From the NCBI GenBank assembly GCA_964351995.1, contig CAYGQE010000008.1:1-64000 (forward strand): a stretch of DNA of 64,000 nucleotides. Direction: 5' to 3'. Both the position numbers and the translations under genes were made by a program. Under the pieces are notes generated by a model. It saw only the letters and a list, made by a program, of their open reading frames with translations, did not search any database and was not told the DNA's origin. Source of the DNA: SZUA-35 sp964351995. Its GTDB lineage: Bacteria > Actinomycetota > Acidimicrobiia > Acidimicrobiales > SZUA-35. Below are positions 8,860-17,226 of the stretch, piece after piece (the first letter of the stretch is position 1; each line of letters starts with the position of its first letter).

Positions 8860-9879
8860 GTGACGGACCTCTCCGATGGTAACCCTGTGCCTGATACAAC
8901 TCGTCCAGTCTTCCTCGTCGGAGCAGAGCGCTCTGGCTCGACCCTGCTGCGGTTGATGCTGGACTCGCATCCAGAGATCACCTGCTGTGAAGGTTTCGAG
9001 TTCATGGTCGTCCAGATCGGCGATGACGGAACTCGACCCGAGATCACGGCGTATCACGATTATCTGTCGACGCAGCCGATCTTCGGCAGCTCGAATCTCA
9101 CGATCGATCCTTCGCTCGGGTTCGACGAGCTGCTCAATGACTTCTTCGCTCAACGGTTGAACATCTCGGGCAAGGGCATCGTTGCGGCAATGGTCCACAT
9201 GGACATCGATCGCATCTTGCATGTGTGGCCCGAGGCTCGCTTCATCCACCTGATCAGGGATCCGCGAGACGTTGCGCTCTCGGTGATCCAGATGGGCTGG
9301 TTCGGCAATGTGTACACCGCCGTCGACAAGTGGATGCATGCCGAAACCGGGTGGGCCAAGCTGCAGCCGAAGTTGGCCGATGACCGCTGGATCGAGCTGC
9401 AATTCGCCGACCTGATCTCGGACCACGAGGCCCAACTCGAACGGGTGTGCTCGTTTCTCGGGGTCGATTACACCGATCAGATGCTGTCGTACGCTGAAGA
9501 AACCGACTACGGGCTTCCGAACCCCGGTCGAATCGCCAGCTGGAAGGGCAAGATGACCGACCGCGACGTCCGCTTGCTCGAAGGCAAGGTCGGCCCACTC
9601 TTGACCGAGCGGGGCTTCGAGCCCAGCGGCCTCGAGCCGCTGGTTCCGAGCGGTGCCGACCTCGTGCGAGTCGAGGTCGAGGGCCGGGTCGGCAAGTGGA
9701 AGTCACGAATCGACAAATTTGGTCTGCGTCTGTTCATCGAGCGTGGCCTGACTCGAGTGGTTCCGAGCGAGTCGTACAAGAAGTCGGTGCAGCTTCGGTT
9801 CAACGAGATCGAGCGGGGCAATCGGAAACGCTCATGGCGCGATTCCGGTCTCGAGGTCACGGTGAAAGACGACGCGTGA
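8860..9879 (+). CDS. PAPS-dependent sulfotransferase, convergent paralogue 1
   Basis: 339 aa from a GTG at 8860. The 5'-phosphosulfate loop is PVFLVGAERSGSTLLRLMLD and the 3'-phosphate site is IHLIRDPRDVALSVIQMG. The rest follows the Sulfotransfer_3 pattern, with a WIELQFADLISDHEAQLERV block and a basic C-terminus containing NRKRSWRDSGLE. It is clearly paralogous to the gene on the opposite strand at 9899-10930: the loops and the C-terminal KRSWR element are shared. It is divergent from the sulfotransferase at 7843-8787, which is more distant in sequence. It is probably cytoplasmic or peripheral and modifies the island's glycan. Confidence 0.88.
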   Translation: MTDLSDGNPVPDTTRPVFLVGAERSGSTLLRLMLDSHPEITCCEGFEFMVVQIGDDGTRPEITAYHDYLSTQPIFGSSNLTIDPSLGFDELLNDFFAQRLNISGKGIVAAMVHMDIDRILHVWPEARFIHLIRDPRDVALSVIQMGWFGNVYTAVDKWMHAETGWAKLQPKLADDRWIELQFADLISDHEAQLERVCSFLGVDYTDQMLSYAEETDYGLPNPGRIASWKGKMTDRDVRLLEGKVGPLLTERGFEPSGLEPLVPSGADLVRVEVEGRVGKWKSRIDKFGLRLFIERGLTRVVPSESYKKSVQLRFNEIERGNRKRSWRDSGLEVTVKDDA

Positions 9880-9882
9880 TCA

Positions 9883-9896
9883 GCCCGGCGGCGGGC
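9883..9896. terminator. Short GC hairpin between convergent sulfotransferase stops
   Basis: GCCCG / CGGGC arms with a 4-base loop fill the 19-bp gap between the two stops. It could end both transcripts. There is no U-tract, so the support is structural only. Confidence 0.3.
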
Positions 9897-9898
9897 CG

Positions 9899-10930
9899 CT
9901 ACTTGCCTGCAGCCTCGAGCTCGGCCTTCTTGGCTGGGCTGTAGGAGAACTCGCGGCCGGGCTCGCGCCATGAGCGCTTGCGACCCTGTCGCTCCTTGGC
10001 GTTCATCTGCTTCTTGAGCTTCATCTGGAGCTCGTCTCGGCCAGCTTTGCGGGCAATGAGTTCGCCGATACCAGCGAGGCCAAAGAACTCGAGCTTGTGC
10101 TTCCACTTGAGCGCCCGAACCTTGGCCTTCATCTGAGTGATATCGCGCTGACTGACGTCGATCTTGGGAAGAGTGCTCGGCTCGTACCCCTTCGCCACGA
10201 GGCGTTCGCCGACCCGGGCCTCGATCTCTTGCATCTCGCGGTCGGTGATCAGCGATTTCCACTCGTCGGCCTTGGCGGCGATCGGGAGCTCGTAGTCGGT
10301 CTCGGCTGCGTAGCTGAGCATCTCGTTGGTGTAGCTGTGACCGAGGAACTCACACACTTGGCCGAGGACTCCTTCGTGATCAGTGACGAGGTCTTCGAAT
10401 CGGATCTCCAACAGACGATCGGCCGCCATCGGAGCGGTCACGCTGTCCCACTCATCCATGAGGTCGGCCCAACGGCTGATGCCGAAATACACCGCAGTAC
10501 CCCATTCGAATGCCTTGGCCGACAAGGCAACGCCACGGGGATCTCGCACGATGTGGACAAACTTGGCGTCGGGCCAGATCCGAAGAATGGAGTCGAGGCC
10601 GTCGTGAGCCATCACGGCGACGTCAGACTTGCCTGACGCGGCAATGCGCTGGGCCACGAAGTCGTTGGCGACAGCTGCGAGATCGGGCAGCGACATGTCC
10701 AGCGAGAACCCGCTTGTCGAGTACACGGTTTCAGTTTCGAGCCGCACGGCATAGTCAGCCAGCGACGGGAACGATCGATCGGTCTCGACGGCGTTGATCA
10801 CATAGTCGAGGTTCTCGATGCAGGTGATCTCGGGATGAGAGTCGACCATGAGGCGAAGGAGCGTGGTTCCAGAACGTTCGGCTCCGATGAGAAACGTAGG
10901 GCTGGCAGACGGTGTGGGGCTCGTGGCCAT
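9899..10930 (-). CDS. PAPS-dependent sulfotransferase, convergent paralogue 2
   Basis: 343 aa from the ATG at 10930, chosen because AGGAG lies just upstream and because the longer ORF (to 11104) has a non-conserved leader. The 5'-phosphosulfate loop TFLIGAERSGTTLLRLMVD and 3' site VHIVRDPRGVALSAKAFEWG closely match the neighbour at 8860. The basic C-terminus has KRSWREPGRE, paralogous to KRSWRDSGLE there. The two genes point at each other with 19 bp between stops, as expected from an inverted duplication followed by divergence. They may sulfate different positions or residues of the same repeat unit. Confidence 0.88.
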   Translation of the reverse strand: MATSPTPSASPTFLIGAERSGTTLLRLMVDSHPEITCIENLDYVINAVETDRSFPSLADYAVRLETETVYSTSGFSLDMSLPDLAAVANDFVAQRIAASGKSDVAVMAHDGLDSILRIWPDAKFVHIVRDPRGVALSAKAFEWGTAVYFGISRWADLMDEWDSVTAPMAADRLLEIRFEDLVTDHEGVLGQVCEFLGHSYTNEMLSYAAETDYELPIAAKADEWKSLITDREMQEIEARVGERLVAKGYEPSTLPKIDVSQRDITQMKAKVRALKWKHKLEFFGLAGIGELIARKAGRDELQMKLKKQMNAKERQGRKRSWREPGREFSYSPAKKAELEAAGK

Positions 10931-11124
10931 GGTGCTCCTGAAGTGCAGTTCGATCAGCCGGGCAGACTGCGCTCGGCGTTCCCTCGTGGGCGATCCATCA
11001 GTATGGGCGGAGACATCGCTCGTCACGCCTGGGTGAGCGAACCTATGCTCGTAGGTCATTGAGCCCACGGGACAGCATCGAACGAAGTTGGGCGGCAGGA
11101 TCAAGTGGAGATGGATCGGCCGAC

Positions 11125-12288
11125 ATGGTCGACTTGAGGGGCTGGATTGACGTGGTCGATACGCAAGCGGTGAACAGCAGGGACACAGCGTTCTCTGATC
11201 TGTCCGTGCGTCTTCCCGATGAAGAAGTGAGTGGCCGCTACCTGGTCACGAGTTCAGCGTTCGACTTCGAAGTGTTCCGAGATCGACGACGTAACGACCT
11301 CGGCCCTGGCCATGCGATGGCAGCGTTGGCCGAGTGCCTCGGGGCGGAGATCTTGCAACCCGCCGAGTCCTCCTCCAAGCGCCGTGATCGTCTCGGCGCC
11401 CTCCTCGTTGGGCAACCGCAGCACTGGGCGCTCGCACGTTCGCTGCTGAAGGACCTCCGATCGGGTGATCTGGTCTACGCCACGGGCGATGACTCAGGCC
11501 TGCCCATCGGGCTTCTTGCAGCCGCCCACCGTTGCAAGATCAAACTGGCGATTTTCTATTCCGCTCCCCATCGGCTGCGAGCGCGCACACTCACCAAGCT
11601 GCTGGCTCGTCTCGGGGTCGATGTTCTGCCGATCGCCGGTGCCGACGACAAGGTGGCGGCGCTGACCGCACTCGGTGTCGGACGGCCCGGTGTGCTTGCC
11701 TCGGAGCAAACCGACACGAAGTTCTTCCGGCCTTCTCGACAAGCGAGTGATCGCCCTCGACCGTTGATCACGAGCTGCGGCCTCGAGCAGCGGGACTACG
11801 CGACCATGACCGATGCGCTCGCCGGCCTCGATGTGGACGTCAAGATCTGTGCGGTATCGCCCAATTTCACCTCTGACACCGTGGTTGCCATGCCGGAGGT
11901 GCTCCCCGCAAATGTCGAGATGCGTCGATTCGAGTTCGGCGAACTCCGCAGTCTCTACCAAGACGCGGCCGTGACTGTCGTACCACTACTGGCGAACGAC
12001 TACTCCGCTGGCATGACCACGATGATGGAGGCGATCGCCTGTGGTTCTCCCGTCGTGATCACGGCGAACCCAGGGCTCGCGACCACGTTCAAACACCTCG
12101 ACCTCGTCGTCGGGGTGCCGGCGGGAGATGCAGCAGCTTTGGAGCAAGCAATCCGCGACATCGTGGAGGATCCACAGACGGCGGCAGCACGGGCGAAACG
12201 TGCGAGATCGTTCGTCCTCGAACATCATTCGAGTACTCGATATGTGGAGCTGCTGTGCGGGAGTCTCACGGCCTTTCACGCAAGTTGA
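11125..12288 (+). CDS. GT4-like (GT-B fold) glycosyltransferase
   Basis: 387 aa from the ATG at 11125; the frame is open to a TTG at 11059, but that region overlaps the promoter side of the opposite gene. The C-terminal half has typical GT4 features: LITSCGLEQRDY at the domain hinge, VTVVPLLANDYSAGMTTMMEAIACGSPVV with the E-x7-E-like donor-binding element, and a closing helix AIRDIVEDPQTAAARAKRARSF. The N-terminal half is less conserved and contains GDLVYATGDDSGLPIGLLA. No transmembrane segment is seen. It is followed by a second GT of similar layout. Donor and acceptor are unknown. Confidence 0.75.
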   Translation: MVDLRGWIDVVDTQAVNSRDTAFSDLSVRLPDEEVSGRYLVTSSAFDFEVFRDRRRNDLGPGHAMAALAECLGAEILQPAESSSKRRDRLGALLVGQPQHWALARSLLKDLRSGDLVYATGDDSGLPIGLLAAAHRCKIKLAIFYSAPHRLRARTLTKLLARLGVDVLPIAGADDKVAALTALGVGRPGVLASEQTDTKFFRPSRQASDRPRPLITSCGLEQRDYATMTDALAGLDVDVKICAVSPNFTSDTVVAMPEVLPANVEMRRFEFGELRSLYQDAAVTVVPLLANDYSAGMTTMMEAIACGSPVVITANPGLATTFKHLDLVVGVPAGDAAALEQAIRDIVEDPQTAAARAKRARSFVLEHHSSTRYVELLCGSLTAFHAS

Positions 12289-12297
12289 TTCAGGTCT

Positions 12298-12354
12298 GGC
12301 CCGACGGGGCCGATAGTGGAGTAGGGCCGCGTGTGGCCCTGCCCGTCGGAGGGA
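12298..12354 (+). promoter_or_regulatory. Mutually exclusive stem-loops overlapping a Shine-Dalgarno
   Basis: CCGACGGG (12301-12308) can pair with CCCGTCGG (12342-12349), whose end touches the GGAGGGAG ribosome-binding site of the next gene. An inner hairpin AGGGCC/GGCCCT lies at 12323-12340. The left arm can instead pair locally (GGCCC 12298-12302 with GGGCC 12307-12311). The arrangement resembles a translational attenuator; a simple intergenic hairpin is the alternative. Confidence 0.35.
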
Positions 12355-12363
12355 GACGACACC

Positions 12364-13449
12364 ATGATCAGCATCAATCGGCCTTCGAGGCAACGCCCAA
12401 CGATGAAGAGTGACGAACAACAGTTTTCTTGGGGTGTTTCGGCGCCGTTCATCGACTCGGTCGAGTCTCGCTGGATCAGTGACTTCGTCGAGTCCGACCG
12501 ACATCGCTTCACCATGGTTCCCCATGGTGGCGGGGATGCCGATTGGCACCAGAAGAAGTCTCAGGTGACCGGTTTGTCAGAGTGGCGAGGGTTTGCCTCG
12601 ACTGCTGCATCCTTGCTCGACACCGCAGTTGCTGAGCACGGCGGAGCGATCACGGTGTTTCCGCAGCTAGCCGCCACTGCGGCGATGCGGAAGCGGCTTC
12701 GACGCATCGACGTTCCGCTCGTCGCTTGGTTCTTCAACACGACGTTCGGCCGCGATCCGAAGTCGATGCTGGCCCGCCCGGCACTTCGTGCGGTTGATCG
12801 CTTCGTTGTCCACTCGACCAACGAGATCGACGCCTATGCCAAGCATCTCGGTATCGATCACTCGTACTTCTCCTTCGCCCACGTTCAGTATGGCGGAGCA
12901 GTCCAGACCGACGAGGAGAACACCGACGATCCGTTCATCTTCGCCACTGGTTCTGGCTTCCGTGACTACGGGACGTTCTTCGACGCCGTCGAGAAACTCG
13001 GGGTCAAGACCAAAGTCGTTGCCGGACCTCGCGTTCTTGCTGGCCTGACTCCACCGGCAAACGTTGAAATCCTCGAAGGTATCGACCGTCAGGGCATCCA
13101 TCGGCTTGTTCGACAGGCCACGGTGAATGTTCTGCCGATGCACAACGAAGGTCTGACCGCTGGTTTGATCACGATGGCGGAAGCGTTCCGACATGGCCGC
13201 AGCTTGGTGGTGACTGACCGCCAGGGGATCGACGACTACGTCGACCATGATCAGAATGCACTGCTCGTCCCGCTCGGCGACGCCGATGCCATGGCCGAGT
13301 CCATTCGCTCGGTGTTCGAGGATTCTGGCCTTCGTGAGCGACTGAACAAGGGCGCACTGGTTTCCGGAGAACAACACCACACCGATGACGCCGCCGGGCG
13401 CCGTCTGGCTGAGGTGCTCGACAGCGTGCTCGACGGCCGCACGGCCTGA
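12364..13449 (+). CDS. GT4-like glycosyltransferase
   Basis: 361 aa from the ATG at 12364, which follows GGAGGGAG at a good spacing; the ORF extends to 12331 without support. The N-terminal domain has PLVAWFFNTTFGRDP and VDRFVVHSTNEIDAY, a segment common in GT-B enzymes. The C-terminal domain has DPFIFATGSGFRDYGTFFDA, a VNVLPMHNEGLTAGLITMAE donor-binding loop and DDYVDHDQNALLVPLGDADA. It belongs broadly to the GT4/GT1 clan and probably uses an NDP-sugar. It lies convergent with the Wzy gene and downstream of another GT, so both probably build the same glycan. Confidence 0.75.
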   Translation: MISINRPSRQRPTMKSDEQQFSWGVSAPFIDSVESRWISDFVESDRHRFTMVPHGGGDADWHQKKSQVTGLSEWRGFASTAASLLDTAVAEHGGAITVFPQLAATAAMRKRLRRIDVPLVAWFFNTTFGRDPKSMLARPALRAVDRFVVHSTNEIDAYAKHLGIDHSYFSFAHVQYGGAVQTDEENTDDPFIFATGSGFRDYGTFFDAVEKLGVKTKVVAGPRVLAGLTPPANVEILEGIDRQGIHRLVRQATVNVLPMHNEGLTAGLITMAEAFRHGRSLVVTDRQGIDDYVDHDQNALLVPLGDADAMAESIRSVFEDSGLRERLNKGALVSGEQHHTDDAAGRRLAEVLDSVLDGRTA

Positions 13450-13522
13450 GTCCTTCGGCGCGGTGCCCGGGCTGCAACAAACCTGAAACCGTCTGGTCAG
13501 GCTGGCTCATTCTCGCGCTGGC

Positions 13523-14860
13523 TCAGGGGTCGGTTGACTGCAGTTGGCGTGATTCGACCACATCGTCGAGGTTTGCCTCGGCATCGATGCGAGCGAAGTC
13601 GTTGATCTCGCGCTGTGCAATGCCTCGTGCCAGGCCGATGTACACGATCCATGCGCCGAGGAAGACGTTCTCCGACAGCCCCATGAGTAGTTGGGCCGCC
13701 AGGAGGGTGAGCAACCATTCGGCCGTTCTCGGAGATCGGCGGAGCAACCGGACGCCCTTGGCTACACCGGTCACGAACAAGATGCCGAACAACACAACGC
13801 CGACGGCGCCGTAGTTCAGCCAGACATCGAGCACGCCGCTGTGCGAGTGGGGAATGTGAAAGCCCACGTCTCGCCAGATCGACCGAGTGATGTCACTTCC
13901 TTGATCCCAGAAGACGCCGCCGACTCCGTAGCCGAGGATCGGACGATCCTCGATGGCATTGATGACGCCACCCCAGATGAAGGTGCGGCCAGACAGTGTG
14001 AGGTCCTTGCCCGCTGCGCTGGTGATCACGCTCAGCGATGCTGCGGCACCCATCAGGCCGACCAGGCCAACCGCAATCGACGAGACAACGTAGGCGGTCG
14101 AGCGGCGGCCGATGTCACTGCGGAAGAAGAATCGGAACCACACGTAGAGGGCCGCGATGAAGATGGCAGCGGACAGGCCGGTGACCGAGTCGCTGCCAAC
14201 GAGCAAGACGGTCAGGACGCCGAGAGAGACTGATCGTCGAATCCGATCACTCTCGAAGTGGACGGTCAGGAGGATGGCGAAGATCAAGAAAGGGGAGAAG
14301 ACGTTCTTGTGTACGAAGTAGCCGTGCCAGCCGGGGACATCTTCGACGTAGATGCCGTCGTTTTCGTTGAGCCTGGTGGACGGATCGATGATCAGCGCAA
14401 CGATCGTGATGATGATAGCGATGACAATGCCGCGCTTGATGGCGGTGATGACGTCCTTCTTGGGCAGCAGACTGGCCATCAGCGACGCGGCAATCCACAT
14501 CGGGATGTCGCGGCGAATGCTGAAGAGGCCGAATTCCGCATTGAAGGTCCACAGAACCGAGAGGCTGATCCAGGCGATCAGAGCCATCAACGGACCATCG
14601 AAGACCACGCGTCGGGCGTGTGACCGAGGAGCGAGCATCAGCGCGGCAGCGGGGAAGGCCAGCGTGACGGTCCAGAGATACGGGTCGAATGTGTACGCCG
14701 GACCGGCGAGCAACACCGCAATCGTGATGTACATGCTGGCGAAGCCGTAGGCGAACGGCCCGAGCGGCACGTCGGCGTGCCCAGGGGTGAGTGCCTGGCT
14801 CGCCCGCCTCGTCTCCGGAGCGGTCAGGATGCGTCGAGGTGACGGTCGAGTTGCGGTCAT
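13523..14860 (-). CDS. O-antigen polymerase/ligase-like protein (Wzy_C)
   Basis: 445 aa integral membrane protein with about 11-12 predicted helices. A large loop before the C-terminal helices contains DLTLSGRTFIWGGVINAIEDRPILGYGVGG and later HIPHSHSGVLDVWLNYG. SGR...W and PHSHxG are the hallmark of the O-antigen polymerase/ligase family (Wzy_C). It polymerises repeat units at the outer face of the membrane after flipping. The C-terminal tail from about residue 415 is polar. A second family member is encoded at 46843. It diverges from the operon starting at 14999, with about 140 bp of shared upstream DNA. Confidence 0.88.
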   Translation of the reverse strand: MTATRPSPRRILTAPETRRASQALTPGHADVPLGPFAYGFASMYITIAVLLAGPAYTFDPYLWTVTLAFPAAALMLAPRSHARRVVFDGPLMALIAWISLSVLWTFNAEFGLFSIRRDIPMWIAASLMASLLPKKDVITAIKRGIVIAIIITIVALIIDPSTRLNENDGIYVEDVPGWHGYFVHKNVFSPFLIFAILLTVHFESDRIRRSVSLGVLTVLLVGSDSVTGLSAAIFIAALYVWFRFFFRSDIGRRSTAYVVSSIAVGLVGLMGAAASLSVITSAAGKDLTLSGRTFIWGGVINAIEDRPILGYGVGGVFWDQGSDITRSIWRDVGFHIPHSHSGVLDVWLNYGAVGVVLFGILFVTGVAKGVRLLRRSPRTAEWLLTLLAAQLLMGLSENVFLGAWIVYIGLARGIAQREINDFARIDAEANLDDVVESRQLQSTDP

Positions 14861-14998
14861 GGCGAATCCAGCCCAGGGAGATCGAAGAATGGCAGCGTGG
14901 CGGAGTGGCCACGAAGCCGTAACGTTTCTGTCGGCTGACCGGCCAGGAAACCAAAGGGTTTCCCTTGAGTACGCATCGACCGGTCCGAAAGTACACCC

Positions 14999-16147
14999 AT
15001 GACGTCACCTTCACGTGGGCAGACCCTCGTTTCACATGAGCAACAGCCCAATGAGCTACGTCCCCATGAGCCCGGCGCCCCACTTCGTGCTGCCGTGATT
15101 GGAGCTGGCGCCATTTCTCTGGAGCATCTGCCGTTCCTGCGGGAGAGCGATCGAGCAGACCTCGTCGGCATCTGTGACCTCTCGCCGGTGTCGGCCAAGA
15201 TCGCCGCTCGGCGATTCGACGCTGCTGCCGGGTACACCGACGTCGCGGAAATGCTCGCTGCCACGTCACCGCACATCGTCCACGTCCTGACCCCACCCCA
15301 CACTCACGCTTCGCTCGTCGAGATGTGCCTGGATGCGGGCGCTCACGTCTTCTGCGAGAAGCCGATGCTGCCGACGGGTGAAGAGGCTCGCACCCTGCTG
15401 GCCAAGGCTGATGCACTCGGACTTCATCTGATGGAGAACCACAACTACCGATTCAACGATGAGATCCTGGCCGTTCGCAAGCTGATCGACGGCGGCGAAC
15501 TCGGTGTCATCGGCGAGGTGGACGTTCGGATGGCGCTGCAGATCCGAGGTGAGGGAAGTCGTTTCGCGGATGAGAACGCTCGGAACCCGATCCACGACAT
15601 GCCGGCCGGAGTGATCCACGACTTCGCCACACACTTCGCCTACCTGATGAACACCCTTGGCGGCCATCCGACGTGGGGGCCCATCTCTGCCCACTGGAAC
15701 AACCACGGCGGCGGCGATCTCTTCACCTTTGATGACCTCGATGCGCTCATGATCGGTGATGTCGATGGCAACCCCGTGCACGGCCGGCTTCGCTTCTCCT
15801 GCCGGACGAGTCCAGACCTCTTCACCGTGACGGTCAGAGGTAGCGAAGGTCAAGCAACGACCGACCTGTTCCACCCGCACCTCGAGGTGCTGACGCCGCG
15901 GCCGGGGGGCCCGCAGCTCACCCCGATCGTCAATCACCTCGTCAACGGCACGAAGCTCGCGGGGGCAGGGCTGCGGAACTTCGGGCAGAAGCTGCTGCAA
16001 CACGGTCCCTATCACGGACTCGTGCGACTGCTCGATGAGACCTACGCCGCCCTACAGGCTCACGAGCCACCACCGGTCACGCCCAGCGAGATTCAAGGTG
16101 CAGCGGATCTGATCGATGCGTTGCTTGCCCCGGAGGCTCGACGATGA
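14999..16147 (+). CDS. Gfo/Idh/MocA-family NAD(P)-dependent oxidoreductase
   Basis: 382 aa. The N-terminal Rossmann domain has AAVIGAGAISLEHLPFL (about residues 30-46) and VGICDLSP. The family signature EKPM occurs in HVFCEKPMLPTGEEA, followed by LMENHNYRFNDEI and the C-terminal alpha/beta domain with HDFATHFAYL, where a catalytic His is expected. Such enzymes oxidise or reduce sugar hydroxyl/keto groups, usually on NDP-sugars in polysaccharide loci. The stop overlaps the next start (ATGA), and that gene is an SDR followed by a GT4, so the three probably make and transfer one modified sugar. Confidence 0.88.
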   Translation: MTSPSRGQTLVSHEQQPNELRPHEPGAPLRAAVIGAGAISLEHLPFLRESDRADLVGICDLSPVSAKIAARRFDAAAGYTDVAEMLAATSPHIVHVLTPPHTHASLVEMCLDAGAHVFCEKPMLPTGEEARTLLAKADALGLHLMENHNYRFNDEILAVRKLIDGGELGVIGEVDVRMALQIRGEGSRFADENARNPIHDMPAGVIHDFATHFAYLMNTLGGHPTWGPISAHWNNHGGGDLFTFDDLDALMIGDVDGNPVHGRLRFSCRTSPDLFTVTVRGSEGQATTDLFHPHLEVLTPRPGGPQLTPIVNHLVNGTKLAGAGLRNFGQKLLQHGPYHGLVRLLDETYAALQAHEPPPVTPSEIQGAADLIDALLAPEARR

Positions 16148-17226
16148 ACACGCCCGCTTCACCCACATCGCACAAGATCTTCGTCACTGGAGCAACCGGC
16201 TTTGTCGGCCGCCATGTTGTTGCCGAGGCCATCGCTCGAGGCCACGAGGTCGTGGCGCTGGTGCGTCCTGCTTCGTCAGCAGCGTCTCTGGCCGCCGCTG
16301 AGGCCACCGGTCGTTTGACCCATGCCCGCGGCGACCTCGCCAGCCGAGACCTGGCGGAGAAGATGCAGGGTTGCGACGCCGTGCTCCATCTCGCAGCGGT
16401 CAAGGGCGGCGACTTCTTCTCCCGTTTCTCCGGCACGGTCATCGGTACCGAATCGGTGCTCAACGCCGCCCGAACGGCGGGCGTCGACAACCTTGTGGCC
16501 GTCAGCACGTTCTCGGTGTACGACTACGGCCAGCGCCCGGCCAACAGCGTCTTCGACGAGAGCTTCCCGGTCATCAGCGACCCTCGTGGCCGCGACGAAT
16601 ACGCAGAGACCAAGCTCTACCAGGACGAGCTCTACCAAGAGTTCGGTGCCGAGCAGGGGCATCACATGGTGATGCTGCGTCCGGGAATGATCTACGGACG
16701 TGATCAGCTGTGGCACCCGCTGCTCGGTGGAGAGTTCGGTCCGATCGACCTCAGGGTTGGGGGCAAGGGCCGCCCGCCGATCATCTACGTCGAGAACACC
16801 GCTGAAGCCCTCGTGCTCGCAGCAGAAGCCCTGCTCGATCCCGATCGACAAGCCAGTGTCGACGGCGAAGTGATCAACCTCGTCGATGACGACCTGCCGA
16901 CTCAATTTGACTACGCCGCAAGGGTCGAGGCGCTCGAAGACACCCCATCGGCAATCTTCGTGCCGTTGCCGGTCATGAAAGCAGCCGCCACCACGGTCGC
17001 TGCCATCAATGCCAAGCTGTTCGACGGCAGGATGAAGGTGCCGAGCATTGCGCTGCCCGACCAGGTCGATGCCAGGTTCAAGCCGTTCGACTTTCGCAAC
17101 GACAAGTCGAAACGATTGCTCGGATGGGCTCCGAGGTTTGATCTCGATGCTGCGCTGCGTCGCTCCGCAGGGTCGGTCGACCTCGTCGCCGATCGACTCG
17201 CGCAACCACGAAGCTCGGACGCATGA
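16144..17226 (+). CDS. NAD-dependent epimerase/dehydratase (extended SDR)
   Basis: 360 aa. Its start overlaps the previous stop and its stop overlaps the next start (ATGA both times). The NAD-binding glycine motif is KIFVTGATGFVGRHVVAEA. A later AVSTFSVYDYG strand carries the catalytic Ser/Thr region, and the active-site YAETK fits YxxxK. The C-terminal substrate domain is about 110 residues. The family interconverts NDP-sugars (epimerisation, dehydration or 4-keto reduction); the exact reaction cannot be read from motifs. Its place between an oxidoreductase and a GT4 supports a role in making a specific sugar donor. Confidence 0.85.
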   Translation: MNTPASPTSHKIFVTGATGFVGRHVVAEAIARGHEVVALVRPASSAASLAAAEATGRLTHARGDLASRDLAEKMQGCDAVLHLAAVKGGDFFSRFSGTVIGTESVLNAARTAGVDNLVAVSTFSVYDYGQRPANSVFDESFPVISDPRGRDEYAETKLYQDELYQEFGAEQGHHMVMLRPGMIYGRDQLWHPLLGGEFGPIDLRVGGKGRPPIIYVENTAEALVLAAEALLDPDRQASVDGEVINLVDDDLPTQFDYAARVEALEDTPSAIFVPLPVMKAAATTVAAINAKLFDGRMKVPSIALPDQVDARFKPFDFRNDKSKRLLGWAPRFDLDAALRRSAGSVDLVADRLAQPRSSDA

